Shown here: piece by piece, positions 8,635 to 17,606 of the stretch
Position numbering within the stretch: the first letter of the stretch is position 1
Layout of the letters: each line of letters opens with the position of its first letter
Source of the DNA: JAFAXD01 sp963816775
GTDB lineage: Bacteria > Pseudomonadota > Alphaproteobacteria > Rhizobiales > Xanthobacteraceae
DNA length: 64,000 nucleotides
Direction: 5' to 3'
NCBI GenBank assembly: GCA_963816775.1
Contig: CAWFLX010000010.1
Location: 134,794-198,793, forward strand
The notes under the pieces: generated by a model
Told to the model about the DNA's origin: nothing
What the model saw: the letters and a program-made list of their open reading frames with translations, nothing else
The model's database searches: none
Translations under genes and position numbers: made by a program

Positions 8635-9405
8635 CTAGATCCGCGCCGCCACCAGCAGGATCAGGATCTCCGCGATCTGCTCAAGCGCGCCCAGCACATC
8701 GCCGGTCTGACCGTCGATCTGCCGCATGCTGAGTCTTGCCATGATGGCGGCCGCAACAAGAACGAGCACCAGCGCGATCAGCCCGGGAGCGGGCCCAAGT
8801 CCAACGCCGACCGATATGGCGCCGAGCAGCGCCCCCACGATCACGCTCGCGGCGGCCGGCCGGCCGGCATCGGCCGACAAGCCCTCGCGCCGAGCCGGCG
8901 GCACGAACCACATGAAGGCCGGCACGATCGCGCGCGCGCCGACGTGCGCGGCGATGAGCGCGAATGTGACCCGCGCCGGCTGCACGAGGCTTGCAAGCGC
9001 GCCAGCCCGCAGCAGCAGCGAGAGCGCCAGCGCGCAGACCCCGTAGGTACCGATCCGGCTGTCGCGCATGATCTCGAGCTTGCGCTCGCGCGTGGTGCCG
9101 CCGCCGAACCCGTCCGCCACATCGGCGAGGCCGTCCTCGTGCAAACAGCCGGTCGCAAGCATCGTGGCAGCAATGCTAAGCGCCGCGGCCGGTAGCGGGG
9201 GCAGGCCCGCGCGCGCAACAAGCCAGTAGGCCAGCGCGCCGAAAAGACCGACGCAGGCGCCCGCGATCGGCAGCGCCCACACGGCTCGCGCCAAGTCCGA
9301 CCCGGCAACAGCGGAGCCCTGCGTGAGCGGGAGCCTGGTCGAAAAGCTGAGCGCGACCTTGAGATCGGTGACGAGGTCCGCGACGTTTGGGAATTGCGAA
9401 GTCAT
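8635..9405 (-). CDS. cobS: Adenosylcobinamide-GDP ribazoletransferase (CobS; CobV of Pseudomonas denitrificans)
   Basis: Integral membrane enzyme of 256 residues that joins adenosylcobinamide-GDP and alpha-ribazole (phosphate) to give adenosylcobalamin (phosphate), the last main step of the pathway. The family signature HEDGLADVADGFGGG is present near residue 92, followed by REKLEIMRDSRIGTYG-like sequence (RERKLEIMRDSRIGTYG). Several hydrophobic helices follow. It is divergent from cobT with a 101-base gap, an arrangement common in this order. Confidence 0.95.
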   Translation of the reverse strand: MTSQFPNVADLVTDLKVALSFSTRLPLTQGSAVAGSDLARAVWALPIAGACVGLFGALAYWLVARAGLPPLPAAALSIAATMLATGCLHEDGLADVADGFGGGTTRERKLEIMRDSRIGTYGVCALALSLLLRAGALASLVQPARVTFALIAAHVGARAIVPAFMWFVPPARREGLSADAGRPAAASVIVGALLGAISVGVGLGPAPGLIALVLVLVAAAIMARLSMRQIDGQTGDVLGALEQIAEILILLVAARI

Positions 9406-9506
9406 CGACCGCCTTCGTGAATGGGCTGCGTCATTTGCCGGATAGGCCGTTCCATACTAAGGACATCGGCGTCGCAAGTCCGGGCACACGTATCGCGGGG
9501 TAGCCA

Positions 9507-10553
9507 ATGACCACGTTCTCCTCTTTTGCCGAACTGCGCGTCGCCTGTCTCGATTTGCCGATGGGACATCAGGTGGCATCGGCGGCGGTTGCGAGCCGCG
9601 AGGCGCAACTCACCAAGCCGCCGGGCAGCCTGGGCCGCCTGGAAGATCTGGTCGCCTGGCTCGCCCATTGGCAGGGGCGCAACCCGCCGCGTCTCGACGA
9701 CGTCGAGGTGCTGGTCTTTGCCGGCAATCACGGCGTGAGCGCACAGGGCGTCTCGGCCTATCCGGCCGAAGTCACCGTCCAGATGGTCGCGAACTTCGCG
9801 GCCGGCGGCGCCGCCATCAATCAACTGGCACGGGCTGCAGGCGCCGGCTTGCGCGTCATCCCGCTCGCACTTGATCGGCCGACCGCCGATTTCACGCAGG
9901 CGCCCGCAATGGCGGAACGCGAATTCCTCGCCGCGGTTGCGACCGGCTATGACGCCGTGCGGCCGCAAACCGACCTCGTTTGCCTCGGAGAAATGGGCAT
10001 CGGCAACACCACGGCTGCGGCCGCGATCGCGGGGGCGCTTTTCGGGGGCGGCGGAACGCGCTGGGCCGGTCGCGGCACTGGCGTTGACGACGCGCGCCTT
10101 GCGCACAAGCGCGCGGTCATCGACCAGGCGCTGGCGCGCCACGCCGATGCGCTCAGCGATCCGCTACGCGTCGCGGCCGCGCTTGGCGGACGCGAACTCG
10201 CCGCCATCCTCGGGGCCACGCTGGCGGCACGCAAGCATCGCATTCCGTTGCTGCTCGACGGCTTCGTCTGCACGGCGGCGGTTGCACCGCTCGCCAAGCT
10301 GCGCGCCGATACGCTCGGCCACGCGGTTGCGGGTCACGTCTCGGCGGAAGCCGGTCATCGGTTTCTGCTGGAGGCGCTGGGACTGGCCCCACTGCTCAAT
10401 CTCGACATGCGGCTTGGCGAAGCCTCGGGCGCGGCGCTCGCCATCCAGCTCGTGCGTGCGGCGCTCGCCTGCCACACCGGCATGGCGACGTTTGCCGAGG
10501 CAGGCGTGTCGGACAAACCGCCGGACGAGGCAAGCGAAACACAAGCGGGCTGA
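9507..10553 (+). CDS. cobT: Nicotinate-nucleotide-dimethylbenzimidazole phosphoribosyltransferase (CobT; CobU of P. denitrificans)
   Basis: Cytoplasmic enzyme of 348 residues that makes alpha-ribazole phosphate from 5,6-dimethylbenzimidazole and nicotinate mononucleotide. Recognisable family sequences are KPPGSLGRLEDL near residue 33, VFAGNHGVSAQGVSAYP, and GEMGIGNTTAAAAI. The C-terminal part has the family RLGEASGAALA motif. ATG 9507 follows GGGGTAG. It ends one base from the convergent cobB gene. Confidence 0.96.
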   Translation: MTTFSSFAELRVACLDLPMGHQVASAAVASREAQLTKPPGSLGRLEDLVAWLAHWQGRNPPRLDDVEVLVFAGNHGVSAQGVSAYPAEVTVQMVANFAAGGAAINQLARAAGAGLRVIPLALDRPTADFTQAPAMAEREFLAAVATGYDAVRPQTDLVCLGEMGIGNTTAAAAIAGALFGGGGTRWAGRGTGVDDARLAHKRAVIDQALARHADALSDPLRVAAALGGRELAAILGATLAARKHRIPLLLDGFVCTAAVAPLAKLRADTLGHAVAGHVSAEAGHRFLLEALGLAPLLNLDMRLGEASGAALAIQLVRAALACHTGMATFAEAGVSDKPPDEASETQAG

Positions 10554-10554
10554 T

Positions 10555-11871
10555 CTAGACTGACCGTGCGATGGCGTGGAAAAACGTGCCGCTGACGTTG
10601 TGACGTCGGCCGCCGGCGCGCCCGAGCGCAGTGTTTCCGGCATCCGCGAGGTCGACCAGCGGCGCGTCGTTGCCGGTTGCGATCAGGCTTGCGTAGTGAA
10701 ACTCATGCCCGCGGATCACGCAGCCGGATTTGCCGAGCGACCCGTCGGCCAGCAGCCGCGCCTCGCGATAGCCGAGATGAAGCTTGCGCTGTGCGAAGCT
10801 TGTGGCGTGGCCGAGCAGACCGGTCATCGCGTGGCGTGCACCGGATGAATCTTCCAGGCCTTCGCCCAGCACCATGTAGCCCCCGCACTCGCCGTGAACG
10901 GGGTGTGCTTGCGCAAAGCGGGTTAACCCCGCGCGAAACCGATCCGCTGCCGCGAGCGCGCCGGCGAAGAGCTCCGGATAGCCGCCCGGCAGCCAGCACG
11001 CGTCACAGGTTTCGGCCGGCGCCTCGTCGGCAAGCGGCGAGAACGTGACGACTTCAGCGCCCGCGCGCCGCCAAGCATCGATGATGTGGGGGTAGACGAA
11101 ACTGAACGCCTGGTCGCTCGCGAGCGCAATGCGCTGACCGGGCGGGTCAAGCGCAACCACCTGTGCCGGCGGCAGCGGCGCGACCGGTGCTGCTAGCGCC
11201 AGCAAGCCGTCAAGGTCGAACTCGTGGTTTGCGATATCGGCGAGATAATGGAGCCGTTCCGCGAGATCGGCGTGCTCGGCCGCCTGCACCAGCCCGAGAT
11301 GACGTTCCGGCAACGCAAGTCGTTGGTCGCGTGGCAGCGCACCGAGAACAGGAATGTCGAGCGCGGCGAGCGCGTCCGTCACCATCGCGCGATGGCGCGG
11401 ACTGCCGACCCGGTTGAGGATCACGCCCGCGATCCGCACCGCGGGATCATGCGACGCAAATCCACGCACCACCGCGGCCGCGGATTGCGATTGGCCGTGC
11501 ACGTCGAGCACCAGCACCACCGGCAGGCCGAAATGGTGCGCAAGGTCGGCGGTGCTGCCGCGGCGGCCGGAAGGTCCGGTGACGCCGTCGAACAAGCCCA
11601 TCACGCCCTCGATTAGCAACAACTCGGCGTTCTCGACGGACTGCGCCGCGAGCGCATCGAGCAGGGCAGGCGGCATCGCCCAACTGTCGAGGTTGATGCT
11701 TGGCGCACCGGTTGCGGCGGCGTGAAACGCAGGGTCGATGTAGTCGGGACCGGTTTTGGCAGCGCGCACCTTGACGCCGCGTCGCGCCAGCGCGGCGAGC
11801 AGTGCCAGCGTTACGGTCGTCTTGCCGCAGCCGGAACCTGTCGCCGCGATGATCAGCCCGCGCGCTGTCAC
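10555..11871 (-). CDS. cobB: Cobyrinate a,c-diamide synthase (CobB)
   Basis: ATP-dependent glutamine amidotransferase of 438 residues that amidates carboxylates a and c of (hydrogeno)byrinic acid. The N-terminal P-loop is GSGCGKTT at residues 12-19, and the C-terminal glutaminase domain carries the nucleophile in GECGGYMVLGEG. The start is GTG 11871, preceded by GGGG. A divergent gap of only 32 bases separates it from cbiD. Confidence 0.95.
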   Translation of the reverse strand: MTARGLIIAATGSGCGKTTVTLALLAALARRGVKVRAAKTGPDYIDPAFHAAATGAPSINLDSWAMPPALLDALAAQSVENAELLLIEGVMGLFDGVTGPSGRRGSTADLAHHFGLPVVLVLDVHGQSQSAAAVVRGFASHDPAVRIAGVILNRVGSPRHRAMVTDALAALDIPVLGALPRDQRLALPERHLGLVQAAEHADLAERLHYLADIANHEFDLDGLLALAAPVAPLPPAQVVALDPPGQRIALASDQAFSFVYPHIIDAWRRAGAEVVTFSPLADEAPAETCDACWLPGGYPELFAGALAAADRFRAGLTRFAQAHPVHGECGGYMVLGEGLEDSSGARHAMTGLLGHATSFAQRKLHLGYREARLLADGSLGKSGCVIRGHEFHYASLIATGNDAPLVDLADAGNTALGRAGGRRHNVSGTFFHAIARSV

Positions 11872-11903
11872 CGGATATCCCCGGCCATGTTATATCCCGG
11901 GCT

Positions 11904-13023
11904 ATGACCAAGCAGGATCGGCCCCTGCGCCGAGGCTGGACCACCGGAACCTGCGCCGCCGCGGCCGCCAAGGCGGCGTTCGGCGCGCTCGTGACCGGCG
12001 AGTTTGTTGATCCGGTCGAGGTGACGTTGCCGCGCGGCCAGACCCCCGCGTTTGCGCTTGCGCTCGCCCGCACGCAACCGGGTTCCGCCACCGCCGGCGT
12101 GGTCAAGGACGCCGGCGATGATCCGGACGTCACCCACGGCGCGCTGATCCTCGCCACCGCGCGCGCCGGTGCGCCCGGGAGCGGCGTGACATTTCGGGCC
12201 GGCGAGGGCGTCGGCACAGTGACGCGGCCCGGGCTTGCGATTGCGCCCGGCGAACCGGCGATCAACCCGGTGCCGCGTCAGATGATCCGCGATGCGGTCG
12301 CGCAGGTGGCCGCGCGTGTTGGGTGCGCAGGCGACGCCGAGATTGAGATTGCAATCCCCGGCGGCGAAGCGCTTGCGCAGAAGACACTCAACCCGCGCCT
12401 CGGCATCGTCGGCGGCCTCTCGATCCTCGGAACGACCGGGATCGTCGTGCCTTATTCGTGCTCGGCCTGGATCCATTCGATCTACCGCGGCGTCGACGTG
12501 GCGCGCGCCGCCGGGCTCGACCCATATCGCGGGCTCGACCGGCTCGACCTCGGAAGCCTGCGTGCAGAAACTCTATGGCCTTCCGGAGATCGCGCTGATC
12601 GATATGGGCGACTTCGTGGGCGGCATGCTCAAGTATATTCGCACGCATCCAGTGCCGCAGGTCACCATCGCGGGCGGCGTCGCCAAGATCAGCAAGCTCG
12701 CGCAGGGCCTGCTCGATCTGCATTCGAAACGCGGCACCGTGGATCTTCCGGCGCTCGCCGATGCCGCGCAAGCGGCCGGCGGCTCGAGCGATCTCATCAA
12801 CCGGATAGTTGCCGCAAACACCGCCGCCGAGGCGTTTGCGCTGGCCGCCGAGCACGGCATTGCGCTCGGCGATCAGGTGGCGATGACTGCCCGCGCCACC
12901 GCCGCGCGCGTGGTCGAAAGTGCGGGCGTCGCGGTCGAGGTCGTGATGTTCGATCGCGAGGGACGTCTGGTCGGGCGCGCGCCGTTCGATCACGCCGCGC
13001 CTCCGCGAAATCGCCGGCGGTAG
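11904..13023 (+). CDS. cbiD: Cobalt-precorrin-5B C1-methyltransferase CbiD, with an apparent frameshift
   Basis: CbiD methylates C-1 of the corrin ring and takes the place of CobF, which is not seen here. The first part (frame of ATG 11904) has the family start RRGWTTGTCAAAAAKAA and runs through IVVPYSCSAWIHSIYRGVDV. Near 12519 the conserved sequence jumps to the +1 frame, giving THIAGSTGSTSEACVQKLYG and the rest of the protein to the stop at 13021-13023. Removing one base (the G in CTCGACCCAT) restores a full-length protein of about 372 residues. There is no slippery sequence, so a sequencing error or recent mutation is more likely than programmed frameshifting. The 3' end overlaps convergent cobM by 34 bases. 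Confidence 0.9.
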
Positions 13024-13751
13024 TCCGCGTCATAGAGTGCGCTCTCGCGAAAATCTTCGGCCACGAGCGCCGGCCCAACCAGGACGAGGGCGGTGCGATC
13101 GATGCGCTCGGCCGCGACCTTGGCGGCAATGTCGGCAAGCGTGCCGTGCACGATCCGTTCGTCCGGCCAGCTTGCGCGCGCCACGACGATCGCCGGGCAG
13201 TCCGCGCCATAGAATGCGACGAGCTCGGACGCAGTCCGTTCGATCGCCTGGACCGCGAGATGGATGGCGAGCGTTGCGCCGGTCGCGGCGAACGCGGCAA
13301 GCTGCTCGCGCTCCGGCATGCGCGAAGCACGCCCAGCTACGCGGGTCAGCACGACGCTCTGCGCGACTTCCGGCACCGTGAGCTCGCGTCCGAGCGCGGC
13401 GGCCGCCGCGGCAAACGCCGGCACGCCGGGCGTGATCGTGTAGGGGATGCCGCGCCGTCGCAGCCGTCGGGTCTGCTCGGCGAGCGCGCTGTAGATCGAG
13501 AGGTCTCCTGAATGCAGCCGCGCCACGTCTTGTCCGGCCGCGTGCGCGGTTACGAATTCCTGCTCGATTTCGTCGAGCGACATTGGTGCCGTGTCGATGG
13601 TGCGAGCGCCACGCGGGCAATGCGCGAGCAGCGCGGCCGGAACCAGCGAGCCTGCATAAAGACAGACCGGGCAGCGCGCGATCAGGTCGCGTCCGCGCAG
13701 CGTGATCAGGTCGGCCGCGCCCGGGCCGGCGCCGATGAAATGAACCGTCAC
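12990..13751 (-). CDS. cobM: Precorrin-4 C11-methyltransferase (CobM)
   Basis: SAM-dependent methyltransferase of about 253 residues acting on C-11 of the corrin ring. It starts VTVHFIGAGPGAADLITLRG, the glycine-rich opening of the tetrapyrrole methylase fold, and contains LHSGDLSIYSALAEQ. GTG 13751 overlaps the TGA of cobE (GTGA), so translation is probably coupled. It is the last gene of the minus-strand cob chain and converges with cbiD. Confidence 0.95.
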   Translation of the reverse strand: MTVHFIGAGPGAADLITLRGRDLIARCPVCLYAGSLVPAALLAHCPRGARTIDTAPMSLDEIEQEFVTAHAAGQDVARLHSGDLSIYSALAEQTRRLRRRGIPYTITPGVPAFAAAAAALGRELTVPEVAQSVVLTRVAGRASRMPEREQLAAFAATGATLAIHLAVQAIERTASELVAFYGADCPAIVVARASWPDERIVHGTLADIAAKVAAERIDRTALVLVGPALVAEDFRESALYDADYRRRFRGGAA

Positions 13752-14134
13752 AGCGATGCTCCGGTCGCGGCGAGCGCACAGGTCGCCGGTCCAACCACAA
13801 TCCGCGTCGCCAAGAGGCGCGCCTGCGGGCCGCCAGCCGCGAGCGCGGCCGCCTCGGCGACGGATGATACCCCCATGTGCGCGCGGACCCGCTGCGACCG
13901 CGTGGCGGTGCGGGCTTCCACGGCTTCGAGATCGGCGTGCGGCACCAGCACAAGCTGTACGCCGAGCGCCGCCGCGGCGGCGGCGATACCCGGTTCGGCT
14001 TTCTTGGCGTGCGCGGTCGCGATCAGGTCGAGCGATTTCGCGCTCAGTCGGGTGGCGGCCAGGGCTGCGGCGATCGCAGCTTCGATCTCTGCCGCTGCGG
14101 CGCCTTTGCGACATCCGACCCCGGCGATGATCAT
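13748..14134 (-). CDS. cobE: CobE / CbiG C-terminal-domain protein
   Basis: Small protein of about 128 residues that starts MIIAGVGCRKGA, typical of CobE and of the C-terminal domain of CbiG. In the aerobic pathway CobE is needed for cobalamin synthesis, but its exact step is not settled; in CbiG the domain helps open the C-20 lactone. ATG 14134 forms an ATGA overlap with the cobL stop, and the end overlaps cobM by four bases. Confidence 0.9.
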   Translation of the reverse strand: MIIAGVGCRKGAAAAEIEAAIAAALAATRLSAKSLDLIATAHAKKAEPGIAAAAAALGVQLVLVPHADLEAVEARTATRSQRVRAHMGVSSVAEAAALAAGGPQARLLATRIVVGPATCALAATGASL

Positions 14135-15378
14135 GGCTTGACCCAGGTCCACTGCGTAACCGGCATCGCTGGCCGCCACCCGGTCTTGCTGCCGACCGGC
14201 TCGGCGCGCGCAATCGCGATGCGTACGAGATCGCCGCCGAACGCCGCATGGCGTTCAATCAGCAGCGCCTCGGTCACAAGCGTGACGGCGTTGACGACGA
14301 GCCGTCCGCCGGGGCGCAGCGCCGCGATGGCGTGGTCGAGCACGCCCGGCTCGCTGGCGCCGCCGCCGATGAAGATCGCATCGGGCGGCGCGAGTCCGGC
14401 GAGCGCGGTCGGTGCCTGGCCGTGCACGATCTCGAGGCCCGGCACCCCCAAGGCCGCGGCATTGCGCGCGATCCGTGCGGCGCGATCGGCGCGGGCCTCG
14501 ATTGCGATCGCACGCTCCGACGGGTCGGCCAGCAACCATTCGATCGCAACCGAACCGGCGCCGGCACCGATGTCCCACAATCGCTCGCCGCGCCGGGGCG
14601 CTAGTCCTGAAAGCGTCAGCGCACGAACCTCGCGCTTGGTGATCTGCCCGTCGTGCTCGAAAAAGGCATCGGGGAGGCCGGGCGAACGCGCGATGACCCA
14701 CGCATCCTTGCCGGCCGCGACCTCGACCGCCACGGTGTTGAGCGGATCGACCGCGCTGAGGTCGAATGTCTCCGCACCGGTGCTGCGTATCCGCTCCCGC
14801 GCGCCGCCGAGCGCCTCCAGCACGGTGAGGCGCGAAGCGCCGAATCCGGCCTGCGTCAGAAGGCGGGCGAGCGCCGCGGGCGCATCGCCATCCGTCGTCA
14901 GGGCCAAAATCCGTGCGCGTGGGTGCAGGTGCGGGCGAACGAGATCGAGCGAGCGCCCGTTGAGCGCCAACAGGGTCGCCTCCGCTAATGGCCAGCCGAG
15001 CCGCGCCGCGGCGAGGCTGAAGGCGGACGGCGCCGGCACCGCCACCATTTCATTGGCGGCGACGTTGCGCGCCAAAATGGCGCCGATTCCGTAGTGAAAC
15101 GGGTCGCCGGAGGCCAATACGCAGACCTGGCGGGGGCGTTGGGCCAGCACTTCCTCGACCGCGCGCCCGAACGGGCTCGGCCAAGCGCGCGCTGTCCCCC
15201 GAATCAGCGGGGCGGCGAGGCGGAGGTGGCGCTCGCCCCCGAACACGATTTCGGCGCGTGCAATAAGGTCCTGTGCGACCGGGCTCAACCCTGCAATACC
15301 GTCCTCGCCAATGCCGACGATGGACAGCCAGCGGTCCGGCGCGGCATTCTCACGCAAAGCGGGGTCGGCAAACGCCAT
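14131..15378 (-). CDS. cobL: Precorrin-6Y C5,15-methyltransferase, decarboxylating (CobL)
   Basis: Bifunctional enzyme of about 415 residues. The N-terminal CbiE-like domain (about 1-210) begins LSIVGIGEDGIAGLSP. The C-terminal CbiT-like domain (about 225-410) has the SAM motif WDIGAGAGSVAIEWL and the FIGGGAS segment. It methylates C-5 and C-15 and decarboxylates the C-12 side chain. ATG 15378 overlaps the start codon of cobK on the other strand in the four bases CATG (15376-15379). The frame upstream is antisense to cobK and is not part of the gene. Confidence 0.95.
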   Translation of the reverse strand: MAFADPALRENAAPDRWLSIVGIGEDGIAGLSPVAQDLIARAEIVFGGERHLRLAAPLIRGTARAWPSPFGRAVEEVLAQRPRQVCVLASGDPFHYGIGAILARNVAANEMVAVPAPSAFSLAAARLGWPLAEATLLALNGRSLDLVRPHLHPRARILALTTDGDAPAALARLLTQAGFGASRLTVLEALGGARERIRSTGAETFDLSAVDPLNTVAVEVAAGKDAWVIARSPGLPDAFFEHDGQITKREVRALTLSGLAPRRGERLWDIGAGAGSVAIEWLLADPSERAIAIEARADRAARIARNAAALGVPGLEIVHGQAPTALAGLAPPDAIFIGGGASEPGVLDHAIAALRPGGRLVVNAVTLVTEALLIERHAAFGGDLVRIAIARAEPVGSKTGWRPAMPVTQWTWVKP

Positions 15379-16123
15379 GCAACGTGTCCTTATCCTCGGC
15401 GGTACCGCGGAAGCCCGTGAGCTTGCGCAAAAGCTCGCGGGCCGCGACGATTTCGCGGTGACGCTGTCGCTCGCCGGCCGCACCGCCGCGCCGGCGCCGC
15501 AGGGCGTCCCGGTGCGGGTCGGCGGCTTCGGCGGCAGCAAGGGGCTCGCCAAATATCTCGCCGCCGAGCGCATCAACGTCCTGATCGATGCGACGCATCC
15601 CTACGCGGCAACGATGTCGGACAGCGCGGCCCGCGCGGTCCAGCTCATCGACGTGCGCCTGCTGGCGCTGCGGCGGCCGGCATGGGTCGCGGTTGAAGGC
15701 GATCGCTGGACCGAAGTCGCTGACGCGCAGCACGCCGTGTCGGCGCTCGGCCAGGAGCCTCGCCATGTCTTTCTCACGCTCGGCCGTCAGGAACTGGGGC
15801 CGTTCCGGCAGGCGCCGCAGCACCACTACCTGATCCGCAGCGTCGATCCGGTTTCGCCGCCGCTCGCCGTGCCGCACGCGACTTACATGACCGCCCGCGG
15901 GCCGTTCACCGAAGCCGACGATCTCGCGTTGCTCAAGGAGCACGGCATCGACGTGGTCGTGTCGAAGAACAGCGGCGGTCCCGCCACCTACAGCAAGATC
16001 GCCGCGGCTCGCACGCTCGGGATCGAGGTCGTCATGATCACGCGGCCGCAACTTCCGGAGATGCCGTCGGTCGACACCGTCGACGCCGTTATGGAGTGGC
16101 TCGATCACGCGGACGCCTCCTGA
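15377..16123 (+). CDS. cobK: Precorrin-6A reductase (CobK)
   Basis: NADPH-dependent reductase of about 248 residues that reduces precorrin-6A to precorrin-6B. The N-terminus MQRVLILGGTAEARELAQKL begins the nucleotide-binding fold, so ATG 15377 is the only plausible start. Other family marks are DATHPYAATMS, a GPF loop, and VVVSKNSGGPATYSKIAAAR near the end. It is the only gene of the block on the + strand: it shares its start region with cobL and overlaps the cobJ end by 19 bases. Confidence 0.95.
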   Translation: MQRVLILGGTAEARELAQKLAGRDDFAVTLSLAGRTAAPAPQGVPVRVGGFGGSKGLAKYLAAERINVLIDATHPYAATMSDSAARAVQLIDVRLLALRRPAWVAVEGDRWTEVADAQHAVSALGQEPRHVFLTLGRQELGPFRQAPQHHYLIRSVDPVSPPLAVPHATYMTARGPFTEADDLALLKEHGIDVVVSKNSGGPATYSKIAAARTLGIEVVMITRPQLPEMPSVDTVDAVMEWLDHADAS

Positions 16124-16869
16124 CCGATGCGCGGCGTATAAACCAGCGGCGAACGTCCGGGCCGCTCGATTACCCTGGTCTGCGCGCTTCCCACGATGAC
16201 GAGGGTTGCCATGTCGGCAGCGGCCGAATCGGCACGCGCAATCGTGGTGATGCTCATGCGCTCGTCGGCCCGGCCGACGGCGTGCCCGAAAATCACCGGC
16301 GTTTCGTCCGGCAGGTGGGCGCGCAGGCGTTCAAAGGCTTTACCGAGTTGCCAGGGACGGGCGCGCGACACCGGATTATAGAGTGCGATCACGAACCCGG
16401 CGTTGGCGGCCGCGTCAAGTCGGCGCTCGATCACGTCCCACGGCTTCAAGTTGTCCGACAGCGACAGCGCGCAGAAGTCATGCCCAAGCGGCGCGCCGAC
16501 CCGCGCCGCCACCGCCAGCATGGCGGTGATGCCGGGCACGACCGTCACCTCGAGCGCGCGCCATGCGGGTGGACCTGCTTCGACTTCGGCGCACACCGCT
16601 GCCGCCATGGCGAACACGCCCGCGTCTCCGCCGGAGACGAGCGCCACCCGCGCGCCCTCGGCGGCGTGGCGCAGCGCCGCCGCGGCGCGCGCTGCTTCCT
16701 CGCGGTTGTCGGACGGGTGCTGTGTTTGTCCCGGAAGCGTCGGCACGCGCGCCAGATAGGGGCCATAGCCGTATAGCGCCTGTGCGTCGGCGAGCGCCAC
16801 CGTGGCCTCGGGCGTGATCTGGTTTGCGGCTCCCGGACCGATCCCGATGACGGTGACGCGTCCGCTCAC
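16105..16869 (-). CDS. cobJ: Precorrin-3B C17-methyltransferase (CobJ)
   Basis: SAM-dependent enzyme of about 254 residues that methylates C-17 and drives ring contraction. The start VSGRVTVIGIGPGAANQITP shows the glycine-rich methylase loop; LVSGGDAGVFAMA and VVPGITAMLAVAARVGAPLG follow. GTG 16869 overlaps the cobI stop (GTGA) and has GGGAGG seven bases upstream. It ends convergently with cobK. Confidence 0.95.
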   Translation of the reverse strand: MSGRVTVIGIGPGAANQITPEATVALADAQALYGYGPYLARVPTLPGQTQHPSDNREEAARAAAALRHAAEGARVALVSGGDAGVFAMAAAVCAEVEAGPPAWRALEVTVVPGITAMLAVAARVGAPLGHDFCALSLSDNLKPWDVIERRLDAAANAGFVIALYNPVSRARPWQLGKAFERLRAHLPDETPVIFGHAVGRADERMSITTIARADSAAADMATLVIVGSAQTRVIERPGRSPLVYTPRIGQEASA

Positions 16870-17606
16870 GGCGCATCCTCCCACCCCGGCACCAGCACGA
16901 TTGCAAAGTATGGCGCCGCGTCGTCCTTCTTCTCGATCAGCGGTAGCATGATGGCGTCGCCCATGGTGGCGCGCTCAATATAGATCGCGCGCTTGAGCCG
17001 CCCGGTGCGCTCGAGCGCGAGCCGGACCTTGGCGAGGTTGCGGCCGATCTTCATGATCACCGCCGCGTCGGCGTCGGCGAGCCGGCGCTCGAATTCGCCG
17101 GCCGGCAGGGTCGCGGGCAGAACAATAAAGACATCGTCACCCTGGGCGATCGGCGTTGCGGCTTCCGACCAGCCCCCGGACATGCCGGTTACGCCGGCGA
17201 CGATGTCAGTCGGGTAACGCCGCGCCAGCCGCACGTGCAGGTGCATGAACGAGCCGTAGAACAGCGGATCGCCTTCGCAGATGACCGCTACCGTGCGGCC
17301 TGCGTCGAGATGGGCGGCAATCGTCTTGGCGGCGCCATCGTAGAACGCGCTCATCGCGTCACGATAAGCGTCGCAATCCTTGGCGACTTCGGTCGTCATC
17401 GGATAACGCAGGGCCAGTTCTTCAATGCCGGCTCGCAGGTGGCTGGCCGCGATGGTGCGGGCATTGCCGGCACGGCCGTTCCTGGCGAAGTGAGCGACGA
17501 CGTCGGCGACTTGTAACGCGCGCACGGCCTTAAGCGTCATCAACTCCGGATCGCCGGGTCCGACGCCGACCCCGATAAGCCGTCCGCTGTTGGTTGCGAT
17601 ACTCAT
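16866..17606 (-). CDS. cobI: Precorrin-2 C20-methyltransferase (CobI)
   Basis: SAM-dependent enzyme of about 246 residues that methylates C-20 of precorrin-2, the entry step from the siroheme branch. Family marks are GVGVGPGDPELMTLKAVRAL, CEGDPLFYGSFMHLHVRL and GVTGMSG. The start ATG 17606 forms ATGA with the cobH stop. The open frame upstream of this start is antisense shadow. Confidence 0.95.
   Translation of the reverse strand: MSIATNSGRLIGVGVGPGDPELMTLKAVRALQVADVVAHFARNGRAGNARTIAASHLRAGIEELALRYPMTTEVAKDCDAYRDAMSAFYDGAAKTIAAHLDAGRTVAVICEGDPLFYGSFMHLHVRLARRYPTDIVAGVTGMSGGWSEAATPIAQGDDVFIVLPATLPAGEFERRLADADAAVIMKIGRNLAKVRLALERTGRLKRAIYIERATMGDAIMLPLIEKKDDAAPYFAIVLVPGWEDAP

Noticed and set aside
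12505..12530. Programmed frameshifting in cbiD
   Set aside because: No slippery heptamer or stimulating structure is visible at the junction, and the family is normally a single frame.
15379..15576. N-terminal extension of CobL
   Set aside because: It is antisense to the start of cobK and lacks CobL similarity; ATG 15378 begins the family sequence.
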